The position numbers and the translations under genes are program-made. A stretch of 57,344 bases of DNA, taken from contig CAJOJC010000007.1 in assembly GCA_905234775.1 (NCBI GenBank), positions 1-57,344 of the forward strand, written 5' to 3'. Below are positions 50,783-57,344 of this stretch, piece after piece. A model generated the notes under the pieces. It did no database searches. It saw nothing but the letters and a program-made list of their open reading frames with translations, and had not been told where the DNA came from. The first letter of the stretch is position 1; every line of letters begins with the position of its first letter. This DNA is from an uncultured Bacteroidales bacterium (GTDB lineage: Bacteria; Bacteroidota; Bacteroidia; Bacteroidales; UBA932).

Positions 50783-51475
50783 ATGAAATTCAGATTTATC
50801 CTTGCAGCGGCAGCCGCTGCAGCAGCACTCCTTTTCGTTTCCTGCAAGCAGGACAACCCCGGCGATGAAGAAGAAATCGAAGATGAAGAAGAAGTAGACA
50901 ACAGCAAGATCCAGATCGACGGCGAATTCGCCGACTGGGCAGGCCTCGAAGGCGTCGCTTCTGTCGTTCTCCCTTCCAGCGGAGAAATTCCTTTTGATGC
51001 TCTGAAGGTCTTCAAGGGCTACGCAGATGCGGATTACATCTTCTTCTATTTCGAGATCGACCGCAGCACCCTCGCTACGATGGATCTTTTCATCGACCTC
51101 GACAACGACAAGGCTACCGGACAGACCGCCAACTGGCCTGAGATGGGAGCAGAGGTTCTTCTCCAGGCTTCATTCCACGACGATATGAAGGACGCAGGCA
51201 TCTTCAATCCTATCGTCCGCGTATACGGAGGAACTCCCGGCGGAACCGAATGGACGTGGATCGACGAGGCCGGCCAGAACTTCACAACCTCCGCTATCTT
51301 CGCCAAGAGCGACGAAATCATCCAGGTTGAGATGCGCATGATCAAGCAGATGATGGTACTTCCCGACCTCGGTGACACATTTACTATCGGCGCAATCGTC
51401 GAAGACTCCAACTGGAGCATCATCGGCAAACTCCCCGTCGAAGACGCCGGCCTTACAGTAACCGCTGTAAAATAA
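50783..51475 (+). CDS. CBM9/DOMON-like surface lipoprotein, second copy
   Basis: 230 residues. Alanine-rich signal with lipobox LLFVSC, a very acidic linker (DEEEIEDEEEVD, about 29-40), then a domain starting IQIDGEFADWAGLEG that parallels IKVDGDFADWAALP in the protein at 47155. DLDNDKATGQ corresponds to the paralogue's NYDGDKATGG and may be a calcium or sugar site. Lies between a DUF4832 gene and the GH31 gene. Probably a surface glycan-binding protein. Confidence 0.72.
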   Translation: MKFRFILAAAAAAAALLFVSCKQDNPGDEEEIEDEEEVDNSKIQIDGEFADWAGLEGVASVVLPSSGEIPFDALKVFKGYADADYIFFYFEIDRSTLATMDLFIDLDNDKATGQTANWPEMGAEVLLQASFHDDMKDAGIFNPIVRVYGGTPGGTEWTWIDEAGQNFTTSAIFAKSDEIIQVEMRMIKQMMVLPDLGDTFTIGAIVEDSNWSIIGKLPVEDAGLTVTAVK

Positions 51476-51481
51476 AATATT

Positions 51482-53071
51482 ATGTCCAGGACACGGCATC
51501 TCTTAGCCCTTTTGGCCCTAGTTCTCCCCATCTTCGCCGGCTGCGGTCAGAAAGACCTGCGCATCCCGCTAGAAGAGGGTGAGGCAGTATGGGGCGGCCA
51601 CATCAAGGACGGCTCGCTGATGCCGTTCGCGCCAGGATTCGAGACCTCGCTGGAGTACAACCTCTCCAACCAGGTCAACCCCCTTCTCCTTACTTCAAAA
51701 GGACAGTATGTCTGGAGCGAAGCTCCGTTCTCTTTCCGCATCGAAGAGAACAAGATAGTCATTACCTCACACATAGCGGAGATTCAGACCGAGAAGGCAG
51801 GGGCTACTCTCGCCGAGGCCTTCAAGGCCGCCTCGGCGAAGTTCTTCCCCGCCGACGGGCAGCTCCCCCCGAAAGAGTTCTTCGAGATGCCTCAGTACAA
51901 TACCTGGATCGAACTTATGTACGATCAGAATCAGGAAGGCGTACTGAACTATGCGAAGGGTATTCTGGACAACGGACTTCCTCCGGGAATCATCATGATC
52001 GACGATACCTGGCAGGAAGACTACGGAAAGTGGGTCTTCCACCCCGGCCGTTTCCCCAATCCGAAGGCGATGTGTGACCAGCTCCACAAAATGGGCTTCA
52101 AGCTGATGCTGTGGATATGCCCGTTCGTGAGCATGGACCAGTATCAGATATGCCGCGAGATTATGAAGGGAAAGGGCTTCCTTCTCACGGACGCCCCGAC
52201 CTGGGAAGAGGCCAGCGAGCCGTACCCCGTCAGGTGGTGGAACGGGACCTCGGCCGTGCTCGATTTCTCGAACGAAGCGGCCGTTGAGTGGTTCGACGCT
52301 CAGCTTAAGAGACTGACGGACGAGTTCGGGGTCGACGGATTCAAGTTCGACGCCGGCGATTTCGACTACTATCCGTCAGACGCGCTCGCGAAGGGAGGCA
52401 AGGTCCCCGCGTGGGAGCAGTGCTCGCTTTTCGTGGACCATGCGACTAACTATCCCTACAACGAGCTGCGCGCCGGATGGCGCAATGCAGGCCGCCCGGT
52501 TGTAAACCGTCTCCATGACAAGGACCACAGCTGGACCGACCTTCGGAAGCTCATCCCCGAGATGATGGCCGAGAGCCTGATGGGCTTCAGCTTCTGCTGC
52601 CCGGATATGGTAGGCGGCGGCAGCTTCGGAACCTTCCTCAGCGGGAAGACAGACACCGAGCTGATCGTCCGCTCGGCCCAGGTCCATGCGCTGATGCCGA
52701 TGATGCAGTTCTCGCTCGCGCCGTGGAGAGTGCTGGGTAAGGAGGAATACGCCGCCGTCTTGAAAGCGGTCGAAATCAGGCACAAGCTGCTGCCCGAAAT
52801 CGAGGCCCTGTTCGAGCGTGCCGCGAAGACCGGCGAACCCATCGTCGCCCCGCTCGAGTATGTGTTCCCCGGCGAAGGACTGGCCCAGATCGTAGACGAG
52901 TTCATGCTCGGAGAGCGCTATCTTGTCGCCCCCATGCAGGAGAGCGGCACTTCCCGCGCGGTCGTTCTTCCGGCAGGCAGCTGGAAGGCCGACGACGGTA
53001 AAGTCTATGAGGGCGGCGAACATACGATTGACGTTCCGCTCGACCGTTTACCTGTATTTGAAAGATTATAG
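51482..53071 (+). CDS. GH31-family alpha-glycosidase (alpha-galactosidase or alpha-GalNAcase-like)
   Basis: 529 residues, shorter than typical GH31 because the N-terminal beta domain is small. Lipobox PIFAGC (cysteine 21). The TIM barrel contains PPGIIMIDDTWQED, FKLMLWICPFVS, the nucleophile motif DGFKFDAGDFDYYP (Asp290) and VNRLHDKDHSW (Asp346 or Asp348 as acid/base), then MAESLMGFSFCCPDMVGGG. The C-terminal beta part ends with PAGSWKADDG. GH31 includes alpha-galactosidases and alpha-N-acetylgalactosaminidases as well as glucosidases; the aga context favours the first two. Specificity is inference. Confidence 0.83.
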   Translation: MSRTRHLLALLALVLPIFAGCGQKDLRIPLEEGEAVWGGHIKDGSLMPFAPGFETSLEYNLSNQVNPLLLTSKGQYVWSEAPFSFRIEENKIVITSHIAEIQTEKAGATLAEAFKAASAKFFPADGQLPPKEFFEMPQYNTWIELMYDQNQEGVLNYAKGILDNGLPPGIIMIDDTWQEDYGKWVFHPGRFPNPKAMCDQLHKMGFKLMLWICPFVSMDQYQICREIMKGKGFLLTDAPTWEEASEPYPVRWWNGTSAVLDFSNEAAVEWFDAQLKRLTDEFGVDGFKFDAGDFDYYPSDALAKGGKVPAWEQCSLFVDHATNYPYNELRAGWRNAGRPVVNRLHDKDHSWTDLRKLIPEMMAESLMGFSFCCPDMVGGGSFGTFLSGKTDTELIVRSAQVHALMPMMQFSLAPWRVLGKEEYAAVLKAVEIRHKLLPEIEALFERAAKTGEPIVAPLEYVFPGEGLAQIVDEFMLGERYLVAPMQESGTSRAVVLPAGSWKADDGKVYEGGEHTIDVPLDRLPVFERL

Positions 53072-53079
53072 AAAGTAAT

Positions 53080-54534
53080 ATGAAACGTTTGCTTACGCTT
53101 TTCGCAGCGGCAGCGCTGCTCTGCGCATGTGATGATTTCCAGATGCCGAATTTCGGTTTCAAGCCGAACGGCGACAAGGATAAGACCGAAGAGGAAAAGC
53201 CGGAAGAGAAGCCGGAGGTCCCGGACAACACGGGCGACGACAAACCTGGCGGATACGACTGGACCGGAGTTAAATACAACTTCGAAGAGTCTACCGATGT
53301 TATCGCCAATCCTGAGAGGGGCTTTATGAAGTATCAGGACTTCAAGAGTTCTACCTCTGCGCTTAAGGCTTCGGCCGTTAAGGCCCAAAGGGCTGAAGGC
53401 CGTACCCTGTACTATTGCGGTTTCTACCTCACCGACTTTATGAACGGCGACATCTCCGAAAGCTACCTGAAGAAGATTCAGGACACGATGGACGCCCTTC
53501 GCGAAGGAGGCGGAAAGTGTGTCATACGTTTCTGCTATAAGGAAAGCGACAGCGAAAAGGCCAAGCCCTGGGATCCTACCGAGGAGATCGTAATGAGGCA
53601 TATCGCCCAGCTCAAGCCTATCCTCCAGAAAAACGAGGACGTTATCTTCGTAATGCAGGCAGGCTTCGTGGGTGTTTGGGGAGAGTGGTACTACACGACC
53701 AACTTCAAGTTCCAGCCTCGGACCAACGACGATTATCTCCCTCGCAAGAGGGTTGCCGAGGCGCTGCTTGATGCGCTTCCCGCATCCCGCCAGGTGGAGC
53801 TCCGTACCCCTCAGTTCAAGATGAGGATGTATGGGCTTACCGTTAAGGATACCCTTACCGCCGCTACGGCCCACAAGGGCCAGACCCTTGACCGTCTCGC
53901 AGGCCACAACGACTGCTTCGGCGCAGCTGCAGACGACTGGGGAACCTTCGACAACGAATCCAATGACCGCGCTTTCTGGAAAGCCGAGACCCGCTACACC
54001 ATTATGGGCGGCGAGACCTGCAACGTCTCCGACTACTGCACCTGCCAGGCTTCGACTAAGGATATGGTCGACTATCACTGGACCTATCTCAACATCGATT
54101 ACCACACCGGAGTTATCAACGGCTGGAAGACCAACAACTGCTACAACGAGATCGTAAAGAGGCTGGGTTACCGCCTCGTGCTCGAAAACGTAGAGCATAA
54201 GACCGGAGCCGCTGCAGGCCAGGATCTTGATATCGCTATCAACTTCCGCAACGACGGCTATGCAGCCCCGATGAACCCGCGCCTCGTCCAGCTGGTATTC
54301 GTGGAGCCCGACGGAAAGCAGACCGTATTCCCTGTCGCTTCCGATCCTCGCAAGTGGCAACCCGGTGCTCACACGGTTCTTACTTCGATCAAGCTTCCTG
54401 CAGCGAAGGGAACGGTTTATATGAACCTCAACGACCCGCTGCTGCCGGATAATCCGAACTACAGCATCGCTTTCGCAAACAAGAATGTCTTCGACAGCAA
54501 GACCGGCCTTAACAAACTGTTCGAACTGAAATGA
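53080..54534 (+). CDS. DUF4874-DUF4832 lipoprotein, paralogue 3
   Basis: 484 residues. Lipobox LLCAC (cysteine 17), a long Lys/Glu/Pro linker (about 30-57), then IANPERGFM (about 76), VIRFCYKES, VIFVMQAGFVGVWGEWYYT (Glu202), GHNDCF, YTIMGGETC (Glu312), HWTYLNIDY, and a C-terminal beta domain. Glutamate spacing is 110. The longer linker suggests a surface-tethered enzyme standing off the membrane. Its stop overlaps the next start (ATGA), so the operon continues. Confidence 0.8.
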   Translation: MKRLLTLFAAAALLCACDDFQMPNFGFKPNGDKDKTEEEKPEEKPEVPDNTGDDKPGGYDWTGVKYNFEESTDVIANPERGFMKYQDFKSSTSALKASAVKAQRAEGRTLYYCGFYLTDFMNGDISESYLKKIQDTMDALREGGGKCVIRFCYKESDSEKAKPWDPTEEIVMRHIAQLKPILQKNEDVIFVMQAGFVGVWGEWYYTTNFKFQPRTNDDYLPRKRVAEALLDALPASRQVELRTPQFKMRMYGLTVKDTLTAATAHKGQTLDRLAGHNDCFGAAADDWGTFDNESNDRAFWKAETRYTIMGGETCNVSDYCTCQASTKDMVDYHWTYLNIDYHTGVINGWKTNNCYNEIVKRLGYRLVLENVEHKTGAAAGQDLDIAINFRNDGYAAPMNPRLVQLVFVEPDGKQTVFPVASDPRKWQPGAHTVLTSIKLPAAKGTVYMNLNDPLLPDNPNYSIAFANKNVFDSKTGLNKLFELK

Positions 54535-55262
54535 GACTGAGACTGGTTGCAGTTATTCTGGCGGTCCTGGCTCTCGCAGTTTCCTGCAAGAGCCCGTCCG
54601 TCAAGGGGTATTGGGAGAATCATACGCCCGATATTACTGATATACGGGCGGCAGAAAACGAGTTCGCCGCGTTTGCCGAACTGGCGGTTAAGAGTCCCGA
54701 GCAGGAGGCGAGGGAGGAGATTGACCGGCTGTTCGGGCAACTTAAGGCGAACGAGGTAGCGTACTTCGTCTATTCGGAGTGGATGGTTTCGGCGTTCTAC
54801 TCCCCCGCTTCGCCCTGCCGCGACTGCGCTCTTTTCAGCTATGCGATGACGAGTCACGTCCTGAAAGACGGTATAGTAGACGGGTACGACGCCGAACTCT
54901 ACGAGCGCCTCGTTACCGCCTGCAATACCAATAAAGAAGGAACTGCGCTTGTACTTCCCCCTCTTAACGACCGCCGTGGAAACGATGTCGTTATTGAGTC
55001 CGGAGAGCCCATCCTCTTCCTTGTAGTCGACCTCTCCTGTCCCAGCTGCCTCAAGGCGCTCGACAAACTTAGCAAGAAGTATCCCGAGGCCCGCCACATA
55101 GCCCTCTGCAGCGGACCCGCAACCCTCCCGGACAGAACCGACTGGGAGTTCCTGAGGGCGACCGAAACGGACAGCGTATACGATATCAGCGCCGCCCCGT
55201 TCTACTTTGTAGTGAATTCTGAAGGAATAATCGAAAAGTCATATACTACAGCAACGCTATGA
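54531..55262 (+). CDS. Thioredoxin-like lipoprotein with CPSC motif
   Basis: 243 residues. Lipobox LAVSC (cysteine 19), a helical middle part (about 30-145), and a C-terminal thioredoxin-like segment with VDLSCPSCLKALDKL (CPSC at 170-173) followed by a late strand FYFVVNSEGIIEKSY. Another cysteine pair, SPCRDC, is at 96-99. It resembles Bacteroidota TlpA/DUF5106-type lipoproteins. It may handle disulfides of exported proteins of this locus, several of which have conserved cysteines, but this is a guess. ATGA overlaps at both ends. Confidence 0.65.
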   Translation: MRLRLVAVILAVLALAVSCKSPSVKGYWENHTPDITDIRAAENEFAAFAELAVKSPEQEAREEIDRLFGQLKANEVAYFVYSEWMVSAFYSPASPCRDCALFSYAMTSHVLKDGIVDGYDAELYERLVTACNTNKEGTALVLPPLNDRRGNDVVIESGEPILFLVVDLSCPSCLKALDKLSKKYPEARHIALCSGPATLPDRTDWEFLRATETDSVYDISAAPFYFVVNSEGIIEKSYTTATL

Positions 55263-56836
55263 TGAAGAAATCATTATTTGCACTGTTGGCTTGCGCATTA
55301 GTATTCGCCTGCCAGCCTGAGACTCCCGAAAAGGAGAAAAAGCCTGAGAAGGACAAAGAGAAACAGGAAGAAGTCGACTACACACCCAAGCCCGGCACCT
55401 ACACTTTCGTGATGCCGGACTATACCGTCAAGAGCGGCGTTTCCTACGGAAAGACCACCTGGGAGGCGGGAGATCAGATCCTCGTCCACGGCAACTACGC
55501 CCCTTCTTCGATTACGGTAACCCTCGAGGCGGCCAATATCTCTGCAGACGGAAAGACCGCTACTGTAGAGCTGAAGGAAGTCCCCGCTTCGGGCGCAGCT
55601 CCGGACAAACTCTACGCAGCCTACCCGGCAGACAATGTCGAGTTCATAGCCTCGATGTGTGACGCGCAGACCCGCTTCATCCCGAACAATGAGATGCTCA
55701 TGACGGCCTATCTTACCGACGACAGCAAGTTTGCGTTCCAGTATATTACGGGAGCAATAGCCTTCTCCGTAAGCGAGCCCTGCGACAGTTTCGTGGTAGT
55801 AGGAAACACCAGCGAAGAGCTGGTATTCGACTTCCTCGTGACCCAGGTTACGAGTAAGCAGGAACTCTTCCGCCAGGACGCCGGCGAAGGCCACCGCTTC
55901 TATCGCGGAGCTGTAGAAAACGGCGGCGGAATCGCCTTCCTCCCCGTAAAGACCGCTTTCGGCGAAAAGGGCTTCAGCCTCTATCTGAAGAAGGGCGAGG
56001 CCTATCCTAAGGTCTATCGTTATCCCAACGCCGTCACTATCTCCCACGGAGTGCTCCTCGACCTGGGCGACATCACCGCCTCGCTCGAGAATTATGATGG
56101 CCCGGCCGTTACCGAGCCAAAGATGCCCGTGATGGGAAGCTACGAGAAGATTTCGGTCGACGTAGAGGAACTCTCCGGCATCTGCCTTACCGCCGAAAAA
56201 GACGCCCTCTGGGCAGTCGGCGACCAGGGCCAGCTGGCAAAGGTAGATTTCGACGGAAAGGTCACCAACATCAAGAACTTCAGCAACGACCTAGAGGCCA
56301 TCACCCTCGATACAGACACCGGCGATTTGTATATCGCGGCCGAAGGTTCCCAGAAAGTCTATCGCTGCTCCGATCCTTATACCTCCTACACCCAGGTCTT
56401 CAAGGTCCAGGAAGCTATCGACGGTAACTACGGCAACAGCGGCCTCGAAGGTATCGCCTACTACGGGAATGGCGTCCTCTATGTAGGAAGCCAGGTCGGC
56501 GCCAACCTCTGGAAATATACCATCGACGGCGAGAAACTCGGCGACTACGTCAGCCTCAAGAAACTCTCTACAAAGATTATCGAGGTGGGCGGACTCTGCT
56601 ACGATCCCGTCAACGACTGGCTGTGGGTTACCGATTCCGAGAGCCACAGAGTCCACGTCCTTAGCGGCGATGCGACAACCCTTCTCGCCAGCTACCGCGT
56701 TCCCTTCGCGGGCAACAACGAGTCGGTCTGTGTCGACCACGAACGCGGCCTTGTCTATGTCGGCGACGACGACGACAACAGCCCTTCTATCTATAAGATT
56801 AAGTTTACAGGCCTCAAACCCGAAGACCGTCAATAA
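55259..56836 (+). CDS. Lipoprotein with C-terminal SdiA-regulated-type beta-propeller
   Basis: 525 residues. Lipobox VFAC (cysteine 18), a Lys/Glu/Pro linker (about 22-42), a beta-rich N-terminal domain (about 45-270, TYTFVMPDYTVKSG ... WEAGDQILVHG) reminiscent of fimbrillin/Mfa-like domains, and a propeller from about 290 on (EELSGICLTAEKDALWAVGDQG, DLEAITLDTDTGDLYIAAEG, VGGLCYDPVNDWLWVTDSES). The propeller fits the SdiA-regulated family. Role unknown; a surface ligand-binding or scaffolding function is possible. Start and stop overlap its neighbours. Confidence 0.7.
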   Translation: MMKKSLFALLACALVFACQPETPEKEKKPEKDKEKQEEVDYTPKPGTYTFVMPDYTVKSGVSYGKTTWEAGDQILVHGNYAPSSITVTLEAANISADGKTATVELKEVPASGAAPDKLYAAYPADNVEFIASMCDAQTRFIPNNEMLMTAYLTDDSKFAFQYITGAIAFSVSEPCDSFVVVGNTSEELVFDFLVTQVTSKQELFRQDAGEGHRFYRGAVENGGGIAFLPVKTAFGEKGFSLYLKKGEAYPKVYRYPNAVTISHGVLLDLGDITASLENYDGPAVTEPKMPVMGSYEKISVDVEELSGICLTAEKDALWAVGDQGQLAKVDFDGKVTNIKNFSNDLEAITLDTDTGDLYIAAEGSQKVYRCSDPYTSYTQVFKVQEAIDGNYGNSGLEGIAYYGNGVLYVGSQVGANLWKYTIDGEKLGDYVSLKKLSTKIIEVGGLCYDPVNDWLWVTDSESHRVHVLSGDATTLLASYRVPFAGNNESVCVDHERGLVYVGDDDDNSPSIYKIKFTGLKPEDRQ

Positions 56837-57344
56837 TGAGAAAAGTTTACTTCGTTTTAGCCGCCCTGGCGGCTCTGGCCGTTTCCTGTAAGGAGGAAAA
56901 AGGCCTTCAATACTATCAGACAGACCGTACCTATGATATAGTTAAGGTCACAGAACCCGCCCAGGACGCGGATGTCCGCAACGTCATCATCTTCATCGGC
57001 GACGGAATGGGCCTCGAGCAGGTAAGCTGCGGCTGGGTCCTCAACAAAGGCAAACTGAATCTTGACAACTTCCCCGTAGTGGGTCTTTCGCGCACTTGGT
57101 GCACGGATCGGCTGATCACGGATTCGGGCGCCGGCGGGACCGCGCTCGCGGCCGGTCAGAAGACCGCCGAGAGCCATGTCGGTACCGCGGCGGACGGCTC
57201 GGATCTGCCGAGCGTGCTCGTCCGCGCGAAAGAGCTCGGGAAGAAGACCGGAGTTGCCGTGACCTGCCATTTCGCAGACGCGACGCCTTGCGACTTCTGC
57301 TGCCACAACGAGTACCGCTATAACCAGGAAGACCTGATCGCCGA
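56836..57344 (+). CDS. Alkaline phosphatase lipoprotein, 3' truncated by window edge
   Basis: The frame is open to the last base (169 codons visible). ATG 56836 overlaps the previous stop (TAATG). Lipobox AVSC (about residue 18). PhoA-superfamily motifs are NVIIFIGDGMGLEQ (metal-binding aspartate) and ITDSGAGGTALAAGQKT (nucleophile serine), followed by TGVAVTCHFADATP. Periplasmic or surface phosphomonoesterase. It is the second phosphatase of the locus after the CX5R enzyme at 34564. Confidence 0.88.
   Translation, partial: MRKVYFVLAALAALAVSCKEEKGLQYYQTDRTYDIVKVTEPAQDADVRNVIIFIGDGMGLEQVSCGWVLNKGKLNLDNFPVVGLSRTWCTDRLITDSGAGGTALAAGQKTAESHVGTAADGSDLPSVLVRAKELGKKTGVAVTCHFADATPCDFCCHNEYRYNQEDLIA

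Noticed and set aside
53005..54372. 455-codon minus-strand frame opposite DUF4832 paralogue 3
   Set aside because: Antisense of a gene with two paralogues on the plus strand; conservation lies in the plus-strand frame.
1..57344. tRNA, rRNA or prophage genes
   Set aside because: I looked through the intergenic spaces for cloverleaf-like ends and phage gene blocks and saw none. A covariance search would be needed to exclude small RNAs.

Overview
The window is Bacteroidota, most likely an uncultured gut-type Bacteroidales. Four things point there: SusC/SusD pairs, Bacteroidota gene orders (nadK-uppS-bamA-ompH next to divergent pdxJ; trxB-bamD-rpoZ-recN), a FeoA-FeoB fusion, and the Bacteroidota -7 promoter box TAnnTTTG in front of many genes instead of a purine-rich ribosome site. 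The coding sequence is fairly GC-rich. Genus cannot be decided from the sequence; a Rikenellaceae- or Cryptobacteroides-like lineage is only a guess.

Left part, 1-28.2 kb, is mostly housekeeping: a truncated upp, the rpoN-SPOR-lipoprotein operon, miaB, trxB-bamD-rpoZ-recN, pdxJ-ompH-LysM/PBP, nadK-uppS-bamA-ompH, gdhA, a DASS dicarboxylate transporter, a porin, one SusCD pair, feoAB and a secreted lactonase.

Middle part, 28.2-33.2 kb, holds a YdeI-like protein, a TSCPD protein, and then 1.2 kb without genes. That gap is full of hairpins, an imperfect duplication, nested palindromes and what looks like an orphan branched-chain amino-acid leader peptide. A CE7-type esterase and an AT-rich RAYT transposase bracketed by short repeats follow, then a polypurine tract.

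Right part, 33.2-57.3 kb (continuing off the end), is the striking region: a glycan-use locus built around an aga-type galactosamine/N-acetylgalactosamine pathway. A DeoR/AgaR regulator (39.0 kb) is transcribed divergently from a minus-strand operon of PfkB kinase, GH36-like alpha-galactosidase, BACON/tyrosine-phosphatase lipoprotein and GH109-like alpha-N-acetylgalactosaminidase. The plus-strand arm carries agaR, agaS (with a one-base frameshift), a GatZ/AgaZ homologue, SusC, SusD, two DOMON/CBM9-like surface lipoproteins, three paralogous DUF4874-DUF4832 lipoproteins, a GH31 glycosidase, a CPSC lipoprotein, a beta-propeller lipoprotein and an alkaline phosphatase cut by the window end. A near-perfect AgaR-like operator overlaps the promoter between the two arms.

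My reading (inference): outer-membrane SusCD and the surface lipoproteins capture an alpha-galactose/alpha-GalNAc-rich, possibly phosphorylated, polymer. GH109, GH36, GH31 and the three DUF4832 proteins cut it outside the cytoplasm. The released amino sugar is phosphorylated by a kinase and processed by AgaS and the tagatose-phosphate branch. The DUF4832 proteins share two invariant glutamates about 109 residues apart and are the best candidates for an uncharacterised glycosidase family.
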